DNA of 64,000 bases from contig JBGAHL010000028.1 in assembly GCA_044226205.1 (NCBI GenBank), forward strand, positions 8,762-72,761. Reading direction: 5' to 3'. Origin of the DNA: M3007 sp044226205 (lineage in GTDB: Bacteria > Bacteroidota > Bacteroidia > Chitinophagales > Saprospiraceae). Made by a program: the position numbers and the translations under genes. The notes beneath the pieces are model-generated. The model did no database searches. It saw only the letters and a list, made by a program, of their open reading frames with translations, and was not told where the DNA came from. Positions 50,162 to 58,221 of this stretch are shown here, one piece after another; position 1 is the stretch's first letter; the number at the start of each line of letters is the position of its first letter.

Positions 50162-50884
50162 ATGAAACAAATTCTGCTTGCCCTGCTCACGTTTTTGGCC
50201 GGAAATGTTCTGGCCCAGCAAAACGAAGGCGACATCCAGTTCGATGAAAAAGTCAACATGCACCGCAACCTTCCGCCCGATGCGGCCGACATGCGCGCCA
50301 TGATACCCGAATGGCGGGTGTCCAAGTCCGAACTGCTTTTTGCGGCCGATGAAAGCCTGTTTCACAACCTGCCCGACGAGGACGAGGACGAGCCGGCCGA
50401 AGGTGGCCCCATGGTCATCAAGATCCAGCGGCCGGAAGCTATTTTTTACCGCAACTACACAACCGGCCGGAAAATCGACTCGCGCGAATTTTTTGGCAAA
50501 AACTACCTCATCGAAGATTCGCTGGCCGCGCCGGGCTGGAAAATCACGGGCCAGTCGAAAACCATCCTGGGTTACAACTGCCTCGAAGCGACGACGCAGG
50601 ACACCGTCCGCAAGCGCCAGATCACGGCCTGGTTTACCGACGCCATCCCGCTCTCCGCAGGGCCGGCCGGATTCGGCCAGCTGCCCGGCATGATCCTCGA
50701 ACTGGACATCAACAACGGTGAAATGATCTTGACCGCCACCAAAGTCAACTTCCGCAAACTCAAAAAGAAAGAGCTGGTCGCGCCCCAAAAAGGCGAAAAA
50801 ATCAGCGACGCCGACTTTCAGAAAATGGTCGCCGAACGTATGCGCGAAAACGGCGGCCGGCAGATGAGGGTAATTCGGAATTAA
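50162..50884 (+). CDS. GLPGLI family protein
   Basis: A 240-residue protein with a signal peptide (MKQILLALLTFLAGNVLAQ) and the family signature, here AGFGQLPGMILELDI (about 176-190). Before it, GYNCLEATTQDTVRKRQITAWFTDAIPLSAGP is also typical. GLPGLI proteins are secreted or periplasmic and unique to Bacteroidetes, with no known function. A -7 box match TATTTTTG lies at 50129-50136. Divergent from the histidine kinase, which may control it (inference). Confidence 0.88.
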   Translation: MKQILLALLTFLAGNVLAQQNEGDIQFDEKVNMHRNLPPDAADMRAMIPEWRVSKSELLFAADESLFHNLPDEDEDEPAEGGPMVIKIQRPEAIFYRNYTTGRKIDSREFFGKNYLIEDSLAAPGWKITGQSKTILGYNCLEATTQDTVRKRQITAWFTDAIPLSAGPAGFGQLPGMILELDINNGEMILTATKVNFRKLKKKELVAPQKGEKISDADFQKMVAERMRENGGRQMRVIRN

Positions 50885-50895
50885 GGGGTTGATGA

Positions 50896-51017
50896 GGTTG
50901 ATGAGGTTTATAAGGTTGATAAAAGGAGGGTGCTTGCTCTCTTTTTATAAAATGGGCAGCATTAATTTCCCGAGAGCGTCCAAGTCCCTTTTATCATCCT
51001 TATAAACCTCATCAACC
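50896..51017. repeat. 122-bp hairpin between convergent genes
   Basis: GGTTGATGAGGTTTATAAGG (50896-50915) is the exact complement of 50998-51017, and the pairing continues inward through TTGATAAAAGG with one mismatch, for about 31 bp. A loop of about 60 bp separates the arms. It may be a two-way terminator or a small palindromic repeat; TTGATGAGG is also tandemly repeated at 50889-50906. Confidence 0.7.
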
Positions 51018-51021
51018 AACC

Positions 51022-52377
51022 TTATCCAACTCCCTCCGCCCACTTGCGAAACACCTCTTCCACCTTCGGCCCGTCCCATTCCTGTTCGATGTTGTCGATG
51101 GCCAGAATTTGTTCGAAGAGGCGGTTTTGGGCGTCGTCTTCGCGCAGGGCGATGTGGTAGGGCGTATTGCTGAACGTTACCATGGAATAGACCGGCAGAA
51201 AGTCGGGGTGCCGCTCGTGCAAACGGGCGGCAATTTTTTTGCGCAGCAGGAATTTCGGGTCGGCCACCAGGTCGCGCATTTCGATAAAATTGCGGAGCGC
51301 GAGCTCGGCGATGGCGTCGCCGTCGGCCTTGCGGCGGCGCGAAAACTCGGGGATCATCCGCGACCAGTCGCCGTTGAACTCGTCGTGCATGGCGTCGAGA
51401 ATGGTGCAGTCTTCAAAGCCGGCGTTCATGCCCTGTCCGTAAAAAGGCACGATGGCGTGCGCCGAGTCGCCGAGCAGCAAGATGCGGTTTTGCCATTGCC
51501 AGGGGTAGCATTGCAGGGTCATCAGCGAGGAAGTCGGGTTGGCCCAGAAGTCGTCGAGCAAGGTGGGCATCAGCGCCATGGCATCGGGGAAATAGCGCTC
51601 GAAAAAGCCGCGCACGGCTTCGTTGTTGGTCAGGTGTTCGAAGGCCACATCGCCTTCGAAGGGCAGGAACAGGGTGCAGGTAAAGGTGCCATCGGCATTG
51701 GGCAGGGCAATGAGCATAAAATTGCCGCGTGGCCAGATGTGCAAGGCATTGGGCTCCATGCGATGACCGCCGCCCGGCGCCGGCGGAATGGTGAGTTCCT
51801 TGTAGCCGTGTTCGAGATAACGCTGGCGGTAGTCGAAGCGGTCGGTGCGCTGGAGCGCGTAGCGGACGGCCGAAAAAGCGCCGTCGGTGCCGAAAATGAG
51901 GGGCGCTTCGAGGGTTTTGTGTTCGCCGCTGCGCAGGTCTTCAAAACTGATGAGTGGATTGTTGAGATCGACCTCGGTGCAGCGGTGCTCGAAATGAAAT
52001 TGCACGTTGGGAAATTCCGAGGCGATGCGTAGCAGTTCGAGGTTGAGGCCGCCCCGCGACACGGAGTAAATCGCTTCGCCCGTTTTGCCGTACGGCTGAT
52101 AGGCCATGTCGCCGCTGACGGTATGGATCATCCGTCCGGGCATGGGGATGGCTACCGGCAGGAGTTTTTCGCGGATGCCGGCCTGCTCGGCGGCTTTCCA
52201 GCCGCGTTCGGACATGGCCAGATTGATCGACCGGCCGCCAGTGTAGCCGGCAGCGCGCATGTCGGGGCGGCGTTCGAATACTTGCACGGTGTAGCCGCGG
52301 CGGGCGAGGAAAACGGCCCACAGGGAACCGACGAGGCCGGCGCCGACGACGACGGCAGTTTTATGTTGGTCAGGCAT
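51022..52377 (-). CDS. kmo: Kynurenine 3-monooxygenase
   Basis: A 451-residue FAD monooxygenase that hydroxylates kynurenine on the tryptophan-to-quinolinate (NAD) path. The dinucleotide fold VVVGAGLVGSLWAVFLARRGYTVQVFERRPD is followed by YTGGRSINLAMSERGW, a strong KMO marker. YLEHGYKELTIPP, MEPNALHIWPRG and LLGDSAHAIVPFYGQGMNAGFEDC complete the family pattern. Two ATGs are possible (52392 and 52377); the second is nearer the FAD fold. Other kynurenine-pathway genes are not in the window. Confidence 0.93.
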   Translation of the reverse strand: MPDQHKTAVVVGAGLVGSLWAVFLARRGYTVQVFERRPDMRAAGYTGGRSINLAMSERGWKAAEQAGIREKLLPVAIPMPGRMIHTVSGDMAYQPYGKTGEAIYSVSRGGLNLELLRIASEFPNVQFHFEHRCTEVDLNNPLISFEDLRSGEHKTLEAPLIFGTDGAFSAVRYALQRTDRFDYRQRYLEHGYKELTIPPAPGGGHRMEPNALHIWPRGNFMLIALPNADGTFTCTLFLPFEGDVAFEHLTNNEAVRGFFERYFPDAMALMPTLLDDFWANPTSSLMTLQCYPWQWQNRILLLGDSAHAIVPFYGQGMNAGFEDCTILDAMHDEFNGDWSRMIPEFSRRRKADGDAIAELALRNFIEMRDLVADPKFLLRKKIAARLHERHPDFLPVYSMVTFSNTPYHIALREDDAQNRLFEQILAIDNIEQEWDGPKVEEVFRKWAEGVG

Positions 52378-52482
52378 GGTCAAAACGGGCATTTAGCGCC
52401 CTTGGCGGGCAAATTTATTGGGCGAAAGGGGAATTATGGCGCAACTCCGCAATTCGGAATAATTCTTTTCAAAAGAAGGGTC

Positions 52483-53793
52483 TTACAGTTCTCCGGCCAG
52501 CAAACGCAGCTGAATTTCTCCCACTTTCAGGTTGTAAAGGGCCAGGTTGCGGCGCAGCAATGCCTGTTCGAGGCTGTTTTGTGCGGTCTGGGTTTCGAGG
52601 GCGTTGGTTTGGCCGAGGCGGAAACGTTCGGTGCTGACGTTGAGGTTTTCGCGGGCATTGCGCACGTTTTCTTCTTCGAGGGCCAGGGCGCTGCGCTGGG
52701 TTTGGTAAAATGCGATTTGGTCGTCGAGTGCGGCGCTCAGGGCGAGCCGCTGCGCGTCGAGCCGAATAGCCGATTGTTGTGCCTGCACCTTGGCCACATC
52801 CACCTGGCGCCGGTAGTTGCCGCCGGAATAAAGTGGTACTTGCAGTCCCGCGCCGACGGTCAGCCCCGCCGAAAAAGTATTGAGCAAAAAGCCCGCGCCG
52901 TTGTCGGTGCGCTGGCCACCGAGTTGGCCCAGCCCCGAAATGCGGGGTTTGTTGAGGGTTTGGGCTTCCTGCACGGCCAGGGCGGCCACGTCCGCGCTTT
53001 TTTGCAAGGCGAGCAGGGAAGGGTTTTGGCTTTGAATTTTTTGCAAAAGTGCGTCGTGGTCGGGGTTCCAGGTGGTTTGCAGCGTTTCGTCGACGCCAAA
53101 ACGCGTATTGGGGTCGCGGGCCAGCAGCCGGTTCAGTTCCCGTTTGGCGGTGGTGGTGGCGTTTTGCTGGGCCAGCAGGTCGGCGCGGCGCTGGTTGAGG
53201 TCGATGCGCGCCTGGAGCGCGTCGGTCTGGGCGGCCATGCCCGCGGCCAGGCGGGCCTCGGCGATACGCAGGCGTTCTTCATTGAGGGCGATGACCTCGG
53301 CCAGGGCGCGTTCCTGCTGCCGGCTGCGCACGATGTCGTAATAGGTCAGCAAGACGCTGGCCGAGGTTTGTTGCACGGTAGCGCGCAGGTCGATCTGGCC
53401 GAGGGCTTCCAGTTCGGCCAGGCGTTTTTTGGTGATGTACATGCGCCCGCCGTCGAAGAGGGTCCATTCGAGCTGGACGGCGGCGTTCACCGTGTTGGAA
53501 AAGACGCCGTAAGCCTCGATGTGCCGGCCGTCGGCGAGGTTTTGCACCTGGACGCCGTTGAGTGTGGCGTTGTCGCCGGCCACCAGATTGACCGTCGGCA
53601 ACATGCCCGCGTTGCCGCGGGTGTTGTTGAGCCGGGCAATATCGGCGTCGGTTCGGGCCAGTTCGATGTCGTAATTATTGGCCAATGCAATCCGCACCGC
53701 TTCGTCGGGAAGCAGGAGGACGGAATCGGGTTGTTGGGCCGACAAGCCCAGCGACAGCAAAAAGCCCGGCAGCAGGAGCATTAATTTTTTCAT
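52483..53793 (-). CDS. TolC-family outer-membrane efflux protein
   Basis: A 436-residue outer-membrane channel subunit. The signal peptide is MKKLMLLLPGFLLSLGLSAQ. Two repeats of long helices with beta strands follow: AVRIALANNYDIELARTDAD and WTLFDGGRMYITKKRL in the first, PLYSGGNYRRQVDVAKVQ and RFRLGQTNALETQTAQNSL in the second. ATG at 53793 begins the signal peptide. Its inner-membrane and adaptor partners are not adjacent. The divergent MarR gene is a likely regulator. Confidence 0.92.
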   Translation of the reverse strand: MKKLMLLLPGFLLSLGLSAQQPDSVLLLPDEAVRIALANNYDIELARTDADIARLNNTRGNAGMLPTVNLVAGDNATLNGVQVQNLADGRHIEAYGVFSNTVNAAVQLEWTLFDGGRMYITKKRLAELEALGQIDLRATVQQTSASVLLTYYDIVRSRQQERALAEVIALNEERLRIAEARLAAGMAAQTDALQARIDLNQRRADLLAQQNATTTAKRELNRLLARDPNTRFGVDETLQTTWNPDHDALLQKIQSQNPSLLALQKSADVAALAVQEAQTLNKPRISGLGQLGGQRTDNGAGFLLNTFSAGLTVGAGLQVPLYSGGNYRRQVDVAKVQAQQSAIRLDAQRLALSAALDDQIAFYQTQRSALALEEENVRNARENLNVSTERFRLGQTNALETQTAQNSLEQALLRRNLALYNLKVGEIQLRLLAGEL

Positions 53794-53951
53794 GGCAACT
53801 CGACGTGGTCGAAACAGTTTGATAATCAATTTCTTAGAAGAAAAGGCAAAAATAGCAATTCCCGGCGACCTCCTTCCAACGGCGGAACCCCTTCGAGGGT
53901 TCGTCATTTGGCAGGAGAAAAGAAAAAAAGACGCCGTGTAGGATTCCTAAA

Positions 53952-53959
53952 TAACTTTG
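53952..53959 (+). promoter_or_regulatory. -7 box of the marR promoter
   Basis: TAACTTTG fits TAnnTTTG and lies 46 bp before the ATG at 54005. No clear -33 element was seen. Confidence 0.4.
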
Positions 53960-54004
53960 CAGCAGAACAAGCCCTCGCTTCTTTTAACGGGCAGGTTCGA
54001 CTTT

Positions 54005-54607
54005 ATGGGAGATAGTATTTTTAACCCCGACGCACAGCTCGAAAAAGTGGATTTCCGCATCGTAGCGGCTCTCGAACGACTGTCAGAAGCTTTTCGCGTA
54101 TTACTTTGGGATCAGGCCAAAGTGCTGAACATCAGCCCGATACAAATCCAGTTGTTGATCTTTCTGCGTTATCACAAGCCGGAATATGCCACCGTCAGCA
54201 AACTGGCCGAAGTATTCAACATGACCCGCCCGACCGTCAGCGATGCCGTGCGCGTACTGGAACAAAAAGGCCTGGTCGAGCGAGAGCCCAACCCCGACGA
54301 TGCCCGCAGCCATACACTTTTGCTCACCGCGGCAGGTCGCGCCATGGCCGATCAAACGGCCCATTTTGCCAGTCCGCTGTTGTTGCCGCTCGAACGGATG
54401 GACGAAACGCAAAAACATCAGCTGCTGGAAAGCCTGCTGCACATGATTCTCAACCTCCAGCACAAAGGCGTCGTCAGTTTGCACCGTATGTGTTTTAACT
54501 GCCAGAATTACATGACCCGACCCTCGGGGCATTATTGCAGGCTGCTGGCTAAAAAACTGGAAAACAAGGATTTGCAAATCGATTGCCCGGTGCACGTCCC
54601 GCATTAA
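54005..54607 (+). CDS. MarR-family regulator with C-terminal cysteine cluster
   Basis: A 200-residue winged-helix regulator. The DNA-binding part (ATVSKLAEVFNMTRPTVSDAVRVLEQKGLVEREPNPDDARSH) is a standard MarR helix-turn-helix with wing. The C-terminus holds CFNCQNYM, then HYC and DCPVH, four Cys (about residues 162, 165, 177, 193) and flanking His. That could bind zinc or an iron-sulfur cluster and would add a redox or metal sensor. It is divergent from the tolC-type gene. ATG at 54005 is used; the frame continues to a TTG at 53957. Confidence 0.87.
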   Translation: MGDSIFNPDAQLEKVDFRIVAALERLSEAFRVLLWDQAKVLNISPIQIQLLIFLRYHKPEYATVSKLAEVFNMTRPTVSDAVRVLEQKGLVEREPNPDDARSHTLLLTAAGRAMADQTAHFASPLLLPLERMDETQKHQLLESLLHMILNLQHKGVVSLHRMCFNCQNYMTRPSGHYCRLLAKKLENKDLQIDCPVHVPH

Positions 54608-54723
54608 TACGGCTGAAAAGCCCCCTGTTTTTTGAAATAAATTTTTGGACAAACGGCACGCGCCGCCACTCGTGACCAATGGCCCGGCTATCTTCGTGAA
54701 GCCGTGAAAGCCGGCGCCCGACC

Positions 54724-55419
54724 ATGTCCGATCCTCGATCCAACGCCATAACTGCCTGGGCGGAAGAAGACCGCCCCCGCGAAAAAATGCTGCTTCGCGG
54801 CAAAAACGCGCTTACCGACGCCGAGCTGCTCGCCATCCTCATCGGCTCGGGCACAGCTGGCGAAAGCGCCGTGGCGCTTGCCCAGCGCATACTCGACCAC
54901 GTAAACCGAAGCCTGCACGACCTGGGCAAACGGACTGTGGGCGAATTGCAACGCTTCAAGGGAATTGGCGAAGCCAAAGCCATCACCATCGCCGCCGCGC
55001 TCGAACTCGGTCGCCGCAGGCAGCTGCCCGGATTGCAGGAGCGCCCGCGCATCGGGTGCAGCCAGGACGCGTACAATACCCTCGGCGCACAATTGTCCGA
55101 CCTGCACCACGAAGAATTCTGGCTGTTGCTGCTCAACAAAGCCAACGAAGTGTTCGACCGCTGCCGGCTCAGCAGCGGAGGCTCGGCAGGCACCGTCGTG
55201 GATGTCAAAATCCTGTTCAAAACAGCGCTCGATGCCCGGGCCGCTGCCGTCATCGCCTTGCACAACCACCCTTCCGGCAACCTGCAACCCAGTCAGGCCG
55301 ACCTCGAACTCACCCGCCGAATCCGCAAGGCCGGGGAATTGCTCGACTTGCCCCTGCTCGATCACCTGATCGTTTCCGAACGCGGCTATTACAGCTTCGC
55401 CGACGAAGGCATGATGTAG
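54724..55419 (+). CDS. radC: RadC family JAB-domain protein
   Basis: A 231-residue RadC. The N-terminal helix-hairpin-helix region (DRPREKMLLRGKNALTDAELLAILIGSGTAGESA, then LQRFKGIGEAKAITIAAALEL) is followed by the JAB/MPN metalloprotease-like domain. The JAB domain carries LHNHPSGNLQPSQADLELT (metal ligands His and Asp, about 178-196). The family's link to DNA repair is doubtful; the biochemical role is unknown. Length is normal. Single gene. Confidence 0.93.
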   Translation: MSDPRSNAITAWAEEDRPREKMLLRGKNALTDAELLAILIGSGTAGESAVALAQRILDHVNRSLHDLGKRTVGELQRFKGIGEAKAITIAAALELGRRRQLPGLQERPRIGCSQDAYNTLGAQLSDLHHEEFWLLLLNKANEVFDRCRLSSGGSAGTVVDVKILFKTALDARAAAVIALHNHPSGNLQPSQADLELTRRIRKAGELLDLPLLDHLIVSERGYYSFADEGMM

Positions 55420-55549
55420 GCAAATGCTGCAATGCCGCCTCGCGACAAACTTTGCCCGTTTTGGGTATAAATGTTCCCCATTTACGCCACCTTTGGTTTC
55501 CGCCGACTGTCTTTTTATCGAAACAATACGCAGAACCAGGTAATTCATT

Positions 55550-55957
55550 ATGAATCAAAATTTTACACACTTTCTCATTCCCCTGTTCACCTTGCCGCTG
55601 CTCCTGGCCGGCTGTGGAATGGGAGCCGATTGCGGCGACCTCAACGGCCGATGGAGCACACACGAAGGCCAGGAAATCATTTTCAACGCGGGCGGCAATG
55701 CCCTGTGGCTGACGAAATTCGGCAGCCAGTACGATTCCGTGCGGCTGCGCTACGAGCTGGATTGCAAACACGCGCCGGCCACGCTCGACCTCAGCGATTT
55801 TCAGCAGGGGCCGCACAAGGGCAAGACGCTCTACGGCATTCTCGAATGGCAAAGCGACACGTCTTTTCGTCTGCGTTACGAGCCCGGACTGCGGCCTGAA
55901 GTGCGGCCGAAAGCTTTTGATCCCGAGCAAACTGTCGATTATTTCCGGGCCAAATAG
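55550..55957 (+). CDS. Putative lipoprotein of unknown function
   Basis: A 135-residue protein with lipobox LLAGC (Cys about 23), then DLNGRWSTHEGQEIIFNAGG and a C-terminal FRLRYEPGLRPEVRPKAF. The pattern (DLNGxW...FxxG...YExG...RP..F) resembles small beta-barrel lipoproteins of the lipocalin-like type, but I do not assign a family. It ends 8 bp before apbE and is probably co-transcribed with it. Confidence 0.7.
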   Translation: MNQNFTHFLIPLFTLPLLLAGCGMGADCGDLNGRWSTHEGQEIIFNAGGNALWLTKFGSQYDSVRLRYELDCKHAPATLDLSDFQQGPHKGKTLYGILEWQSDTSFRLRYEPGLRPEVRPKAFDPEQTVDYFRAK

Positions 55958-55965
55958 AGCGTTTT

Positions 55966-56943
55966 ATGCATCCGCTCCGTGTTTTTCGCCTTGCTGCCGC
56001 CTTGCTGCTGCTCAGTGTGCTGCCGGCCGCCTGTACCCACCGTCTGCCCCGATCGTCCGCCGATTGGCAGCGTTACGATTACCAATGGCCGCAGATGGGC
56101 GCCGTGTTTCATTTATCGTTTTACGCCCCCGATTCGGCGCTTGCCGGCCGGGCGGCCCGCAGGGTGATGGCCCGCATGGACAGTCTGGAAGCCGTCATGT
56201 CCGACTACCGGCCCGACAGCGAGCTGATGCGGCTTTGCGATCAGGCCGGTCCGGGTAAAAAAGTGCCCGTTTCGGCTGATTTGTGGCGTGTTTTACAGAT
56301 TTCGCAAAGATTTTCCCGTTTGTCGGACGGCGCTTTCGACGTCAGCGTAGGGCCGCTGACCCGGCTTTGGCGGCGGGCCCGGCATTTGCAGGAATTGCCG
56401 GATTCGTCGAAGGTGAATGAGGCCCGGACGCTGGTCGGCTGGCAAAATATCCGATTGTACCGCCGCCCTTACCGGGTCGAACTCCGTAAACCCGGCATGA
56501 AACTCGATCTCGGCGGCATCGGGCAGGGCTTTGCTGCCGACGAATGTTTGAACATCCTGCGCACGTTCGGCATCACCAGGGCGCTGGCCGACGCTGGCGG
56601 CGACATCGCGCTCGGCGACCCGCCGCCCGATGCCGTGGGCTGGACGGTGGCGATTCCCGAACGTTTTTCCGCGACGCCCCTGCTGCTGGCGCGCTGCGGC
56701 ATCACGAGCTCGGGCGCCACCGCGCGGTACCTCGAAGCCAGCGGCCGGCGGTATTCGCACATCGTCGATCCGCGCACGGGCTGGGGGCTTACGCATCGCG
56801 TTCTGGTGACGGTGCAGGCGCCCACGGCGACCGAGGCTGATGCCTGGGCCACGGCCATCAGTGTGATGGGCGAAACCGGCTGGAACAAGATGAAAAAGCG
56901 ATATCCGAGGCTGAAAGTATGGGCGGGAGACGTGCCGTTCTGA
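55966..56943 (+). CDS. apbE: FAD:protein FMN transferase
   Basis: A 325-residue ApbE, a periplasmic lipoprotein that links FMN to Thr of target proteins such as Nqr or Rnf subunits. The lipobox region is LLSVLPAAC. MGAVFHLSFYAPD, SDYRPDSELMRL, FDVSVGPLTRLW, KLDLGGIGQGFAADE, ADAGGDIALGDPP, and SSGATARYLEASGRRYSHIVDPRTG are the conserved blocks. The following DAWATAISVMGE completes the Mg/FAD site. Length fits. Targets are not in the window. Confidence 0.95.
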   Translation: MHPLRVFRLAAALLLLSVLPAACTHRLPRSSADWQRYDYQWPQMGAVFHLSFYAPDSALAGRAARRVMARMDSLEAVMSDYRPDSELMRLCDQAGPGKKVPVSADLWRVLQISQRFSRLSDGAFDVSVGPLTRLWRRARHLQELPDSSKVNEARTLVGWQNIRLYRRPYRVELRKPGMKLDLGGIGQGFAADECLNILRTFGITRALADAGGDIALGDPPPDAVGWTVAIPERFSATPLLLARCGITSSGATARYLEASGRRYSHIVDPRTGWGLTHRVLVTVQAPTATEADAWATAISVMGETGWNKMKKRYPRLKVWAGDVPF

Positions 56944-57008
56944 ACCCGTTTTTCCTCAAGACAGCCATTCAAAATGCAGAATGGCCCGCAGACTGGCCCG
57001 TAACGGCG

Positions 57009-57016
57009 TACTTTTG
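57009..57016 (+). promoter_or_regulatory. -7 box upstream of rfaE2
   Basis: TACTTTTG fits TAnnTTTG, 37 bp before the ATG at 57053. No clear -33 element. Confidence 0.4.
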
Positions 57017-57052
57017 CGCCCTCGGTTCCGGACAGCATTTTTTATAAAAAAC

Positions 57053-57562
57053 ATGGCAAGTTCCAATTTGACGTTTATCGAACAAAAAATACAGTCGCGC
57101 GAACAGGCGGCGGCCACGGTGGCCGAATGGCAGGCTGCGGGCGAGCGCGTGGTGTTCACCAACGGGTGTTTCGACATCCTGCACTACGGCCACCTGCATT
57201 ACCTCGCCGATGCGCGCGATCTGGGGCAACGCCTCGTCGTTGGACTCAACAGCGCTGCCTCCGTGCGGCGCCTCAAAGGCCCGACCCGACCCATCAACGA
57301 CGAAGCCACACGCACCCACCTGCTTGCGGCGCTGGCCGTGGTAGATGTCGTGGTGGTATTTGAGGAAGACACGCCTTACGAGCTGATTCGCGCCGTCCAA
57401 CCCGATGTGCTGGTGAAAGGAGGCGACTGGAAACCCGAGCAAATCGTCGGCGCCGACCTCGTGCTGGCCCGTGGCGGAGAGGTGCTGAGCCTGCCTTTTA
57501 TCGAGGGGTATTCGACTACCTCCATCGAGCAAAAAATACTGCAAAGCGGCGGGAAGTGCTGA
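57053..57562 (+). CDS. rfaE2: D-glycero-beta-D-manno-heptose 1-phosphate adenylyltransferase
   Basis: A 169-residue stand-alone version of the C-terminal half of HldE. It transfers AMP from ATP to heptose-1-phosphate, giving ADP-heptose for LPS core. VVFTNGCFDILHYGHLHYLADARDLG contains the HxGH motif, GLNSAASVRRLKGPTRPIND follows, and VLVKGGDW and FIEGYSTTSIEQKI end the domain. ATG at 57053 is chosen because the family begins just after it. The kinase partner is not nearby. Confidence 0.93.
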   Translation: MASSNLTFIEQKIQSREQAAATVAEWQAAGERVVFTNGCFDILHYGHLHYLADARDLGQRLVVGLNSAASVRRLKGPTRPINDEATRTHLLAALAVVDVVVVFEEDTPYELIRAVQPDVLVKGGDWKPEQIVGADLVLARGGEVLSLPFIEGYSTTSIEQKILQSGGKC

Positions 57563-57580
57563 GCGGACTGTCCCTTTTTA

Positions 57581-57618
57581 TAAAAAAACAGCGCGCACCC
57601 GAAACGACGGGCGCGCGC
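57581..57618 (-). terminator. Terminator of the DoxX-like gene
   Basis: GCGCGCACCCG (57591-57601) pairs with CGGGCGCGCGC (57608-57618) with one mismatch. On the minus strand it is followed by TGTTTTTTTATAAAAA. Confidence 0.7.
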
Positions 57619-57646
57619 GATACAGAAACGATTTAGTATGGGCCGC

Positions 57647-58033
57647 TTAGCCGATGACGGAACGGTCCTTGGCGTAATTCAAGGCGTACATCATGGCTGC
57701 GCCAGCCAGCGAAAGGTCTTTCAACAACATGGAAACCGAATTTTGCGAAGCCTCCGTGCCGGCCATCGCGCCGGGGAGGTGCACCATCAGAACCAACAAC
57801 AACAGGAAAACGGCCAGCAGCGTGGTGGCGAGCTTGTCATATTTGCCGATCAGCATACTGACGGTGGCGGCGATCAGGCCGGCGCCGGACAGATATACCC
57901 AGATAACCTTGGCAGGCATGTAGGCCGGTACGACATAGTCGGCCATCGGCTGGGCATTCATAAAATGGAACAGTCCGAAAATGGCGAACGGAATGGCAAA
58001 CAGCCAGCGACCCAGGGATAAAAATGCGTTCAT
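57647..58033 (-). CDS. DoxX-like membrane protein
   Basis: A 128-residue protein with four predicted helices (LSLGRWLFAIPFAIFGLFHF, WVYLSGAGLIAATVSMLIG, LATTLLAVFLLLLVLMVH, DLSLAGAAMMYALNYA). FGLFHFMNA, and VHLPGAM with LLKDLSLAGAAM, match the DoxX family, whose members are linked to redox stress or quinone chemistry without a firm role. It has its own promoter and terminator on the minus strand. Confidence 0.85.
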   Translation of the reverse strand: MNAFLSLGRWLFAIPFAIFGLFHFMNAQPMADYVVPAYMPAKVIWVYLSGAGLIAATVSMLIGKYDKLATTLLAVFLLLLVLMVHLPGAMAGTEASQNSVSMLLKDLSLAGAAMMYALNYAKDRSVIG

Positions 58034-58097
58034 ACACGAAGTTGGTTGGTGAAAAAAATGTTGACGTTTTTAGTGTTTTGACACTGTTTTAATGAAA

Positions 58098-58128
58098 CAA
58101 AAGTAGAATAGATATTTTTTCATACAAG
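58098..58128 (-). promoter_or_regulatory. Bacteroidetes-type promoter of the DoxX-like gene
   Basis: On the minus strand, CTTG (TTG at 58125-58127) is followed after 19 bp by TACTTTTG (58098-58105). Spacing and both boxes fit the -33/-7 consensus. The start codon lies 65 bp downstream. Confidence 0.6.
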
Positions 58129-58221
58129 CAAATGGCCAACAATTTTTATTGCCTGTTCTGAATATGCAACATTTGCTTCTGAATTTCAAAATGAACATTA
58201 ACCGCAAATCTGCAAACCCGG

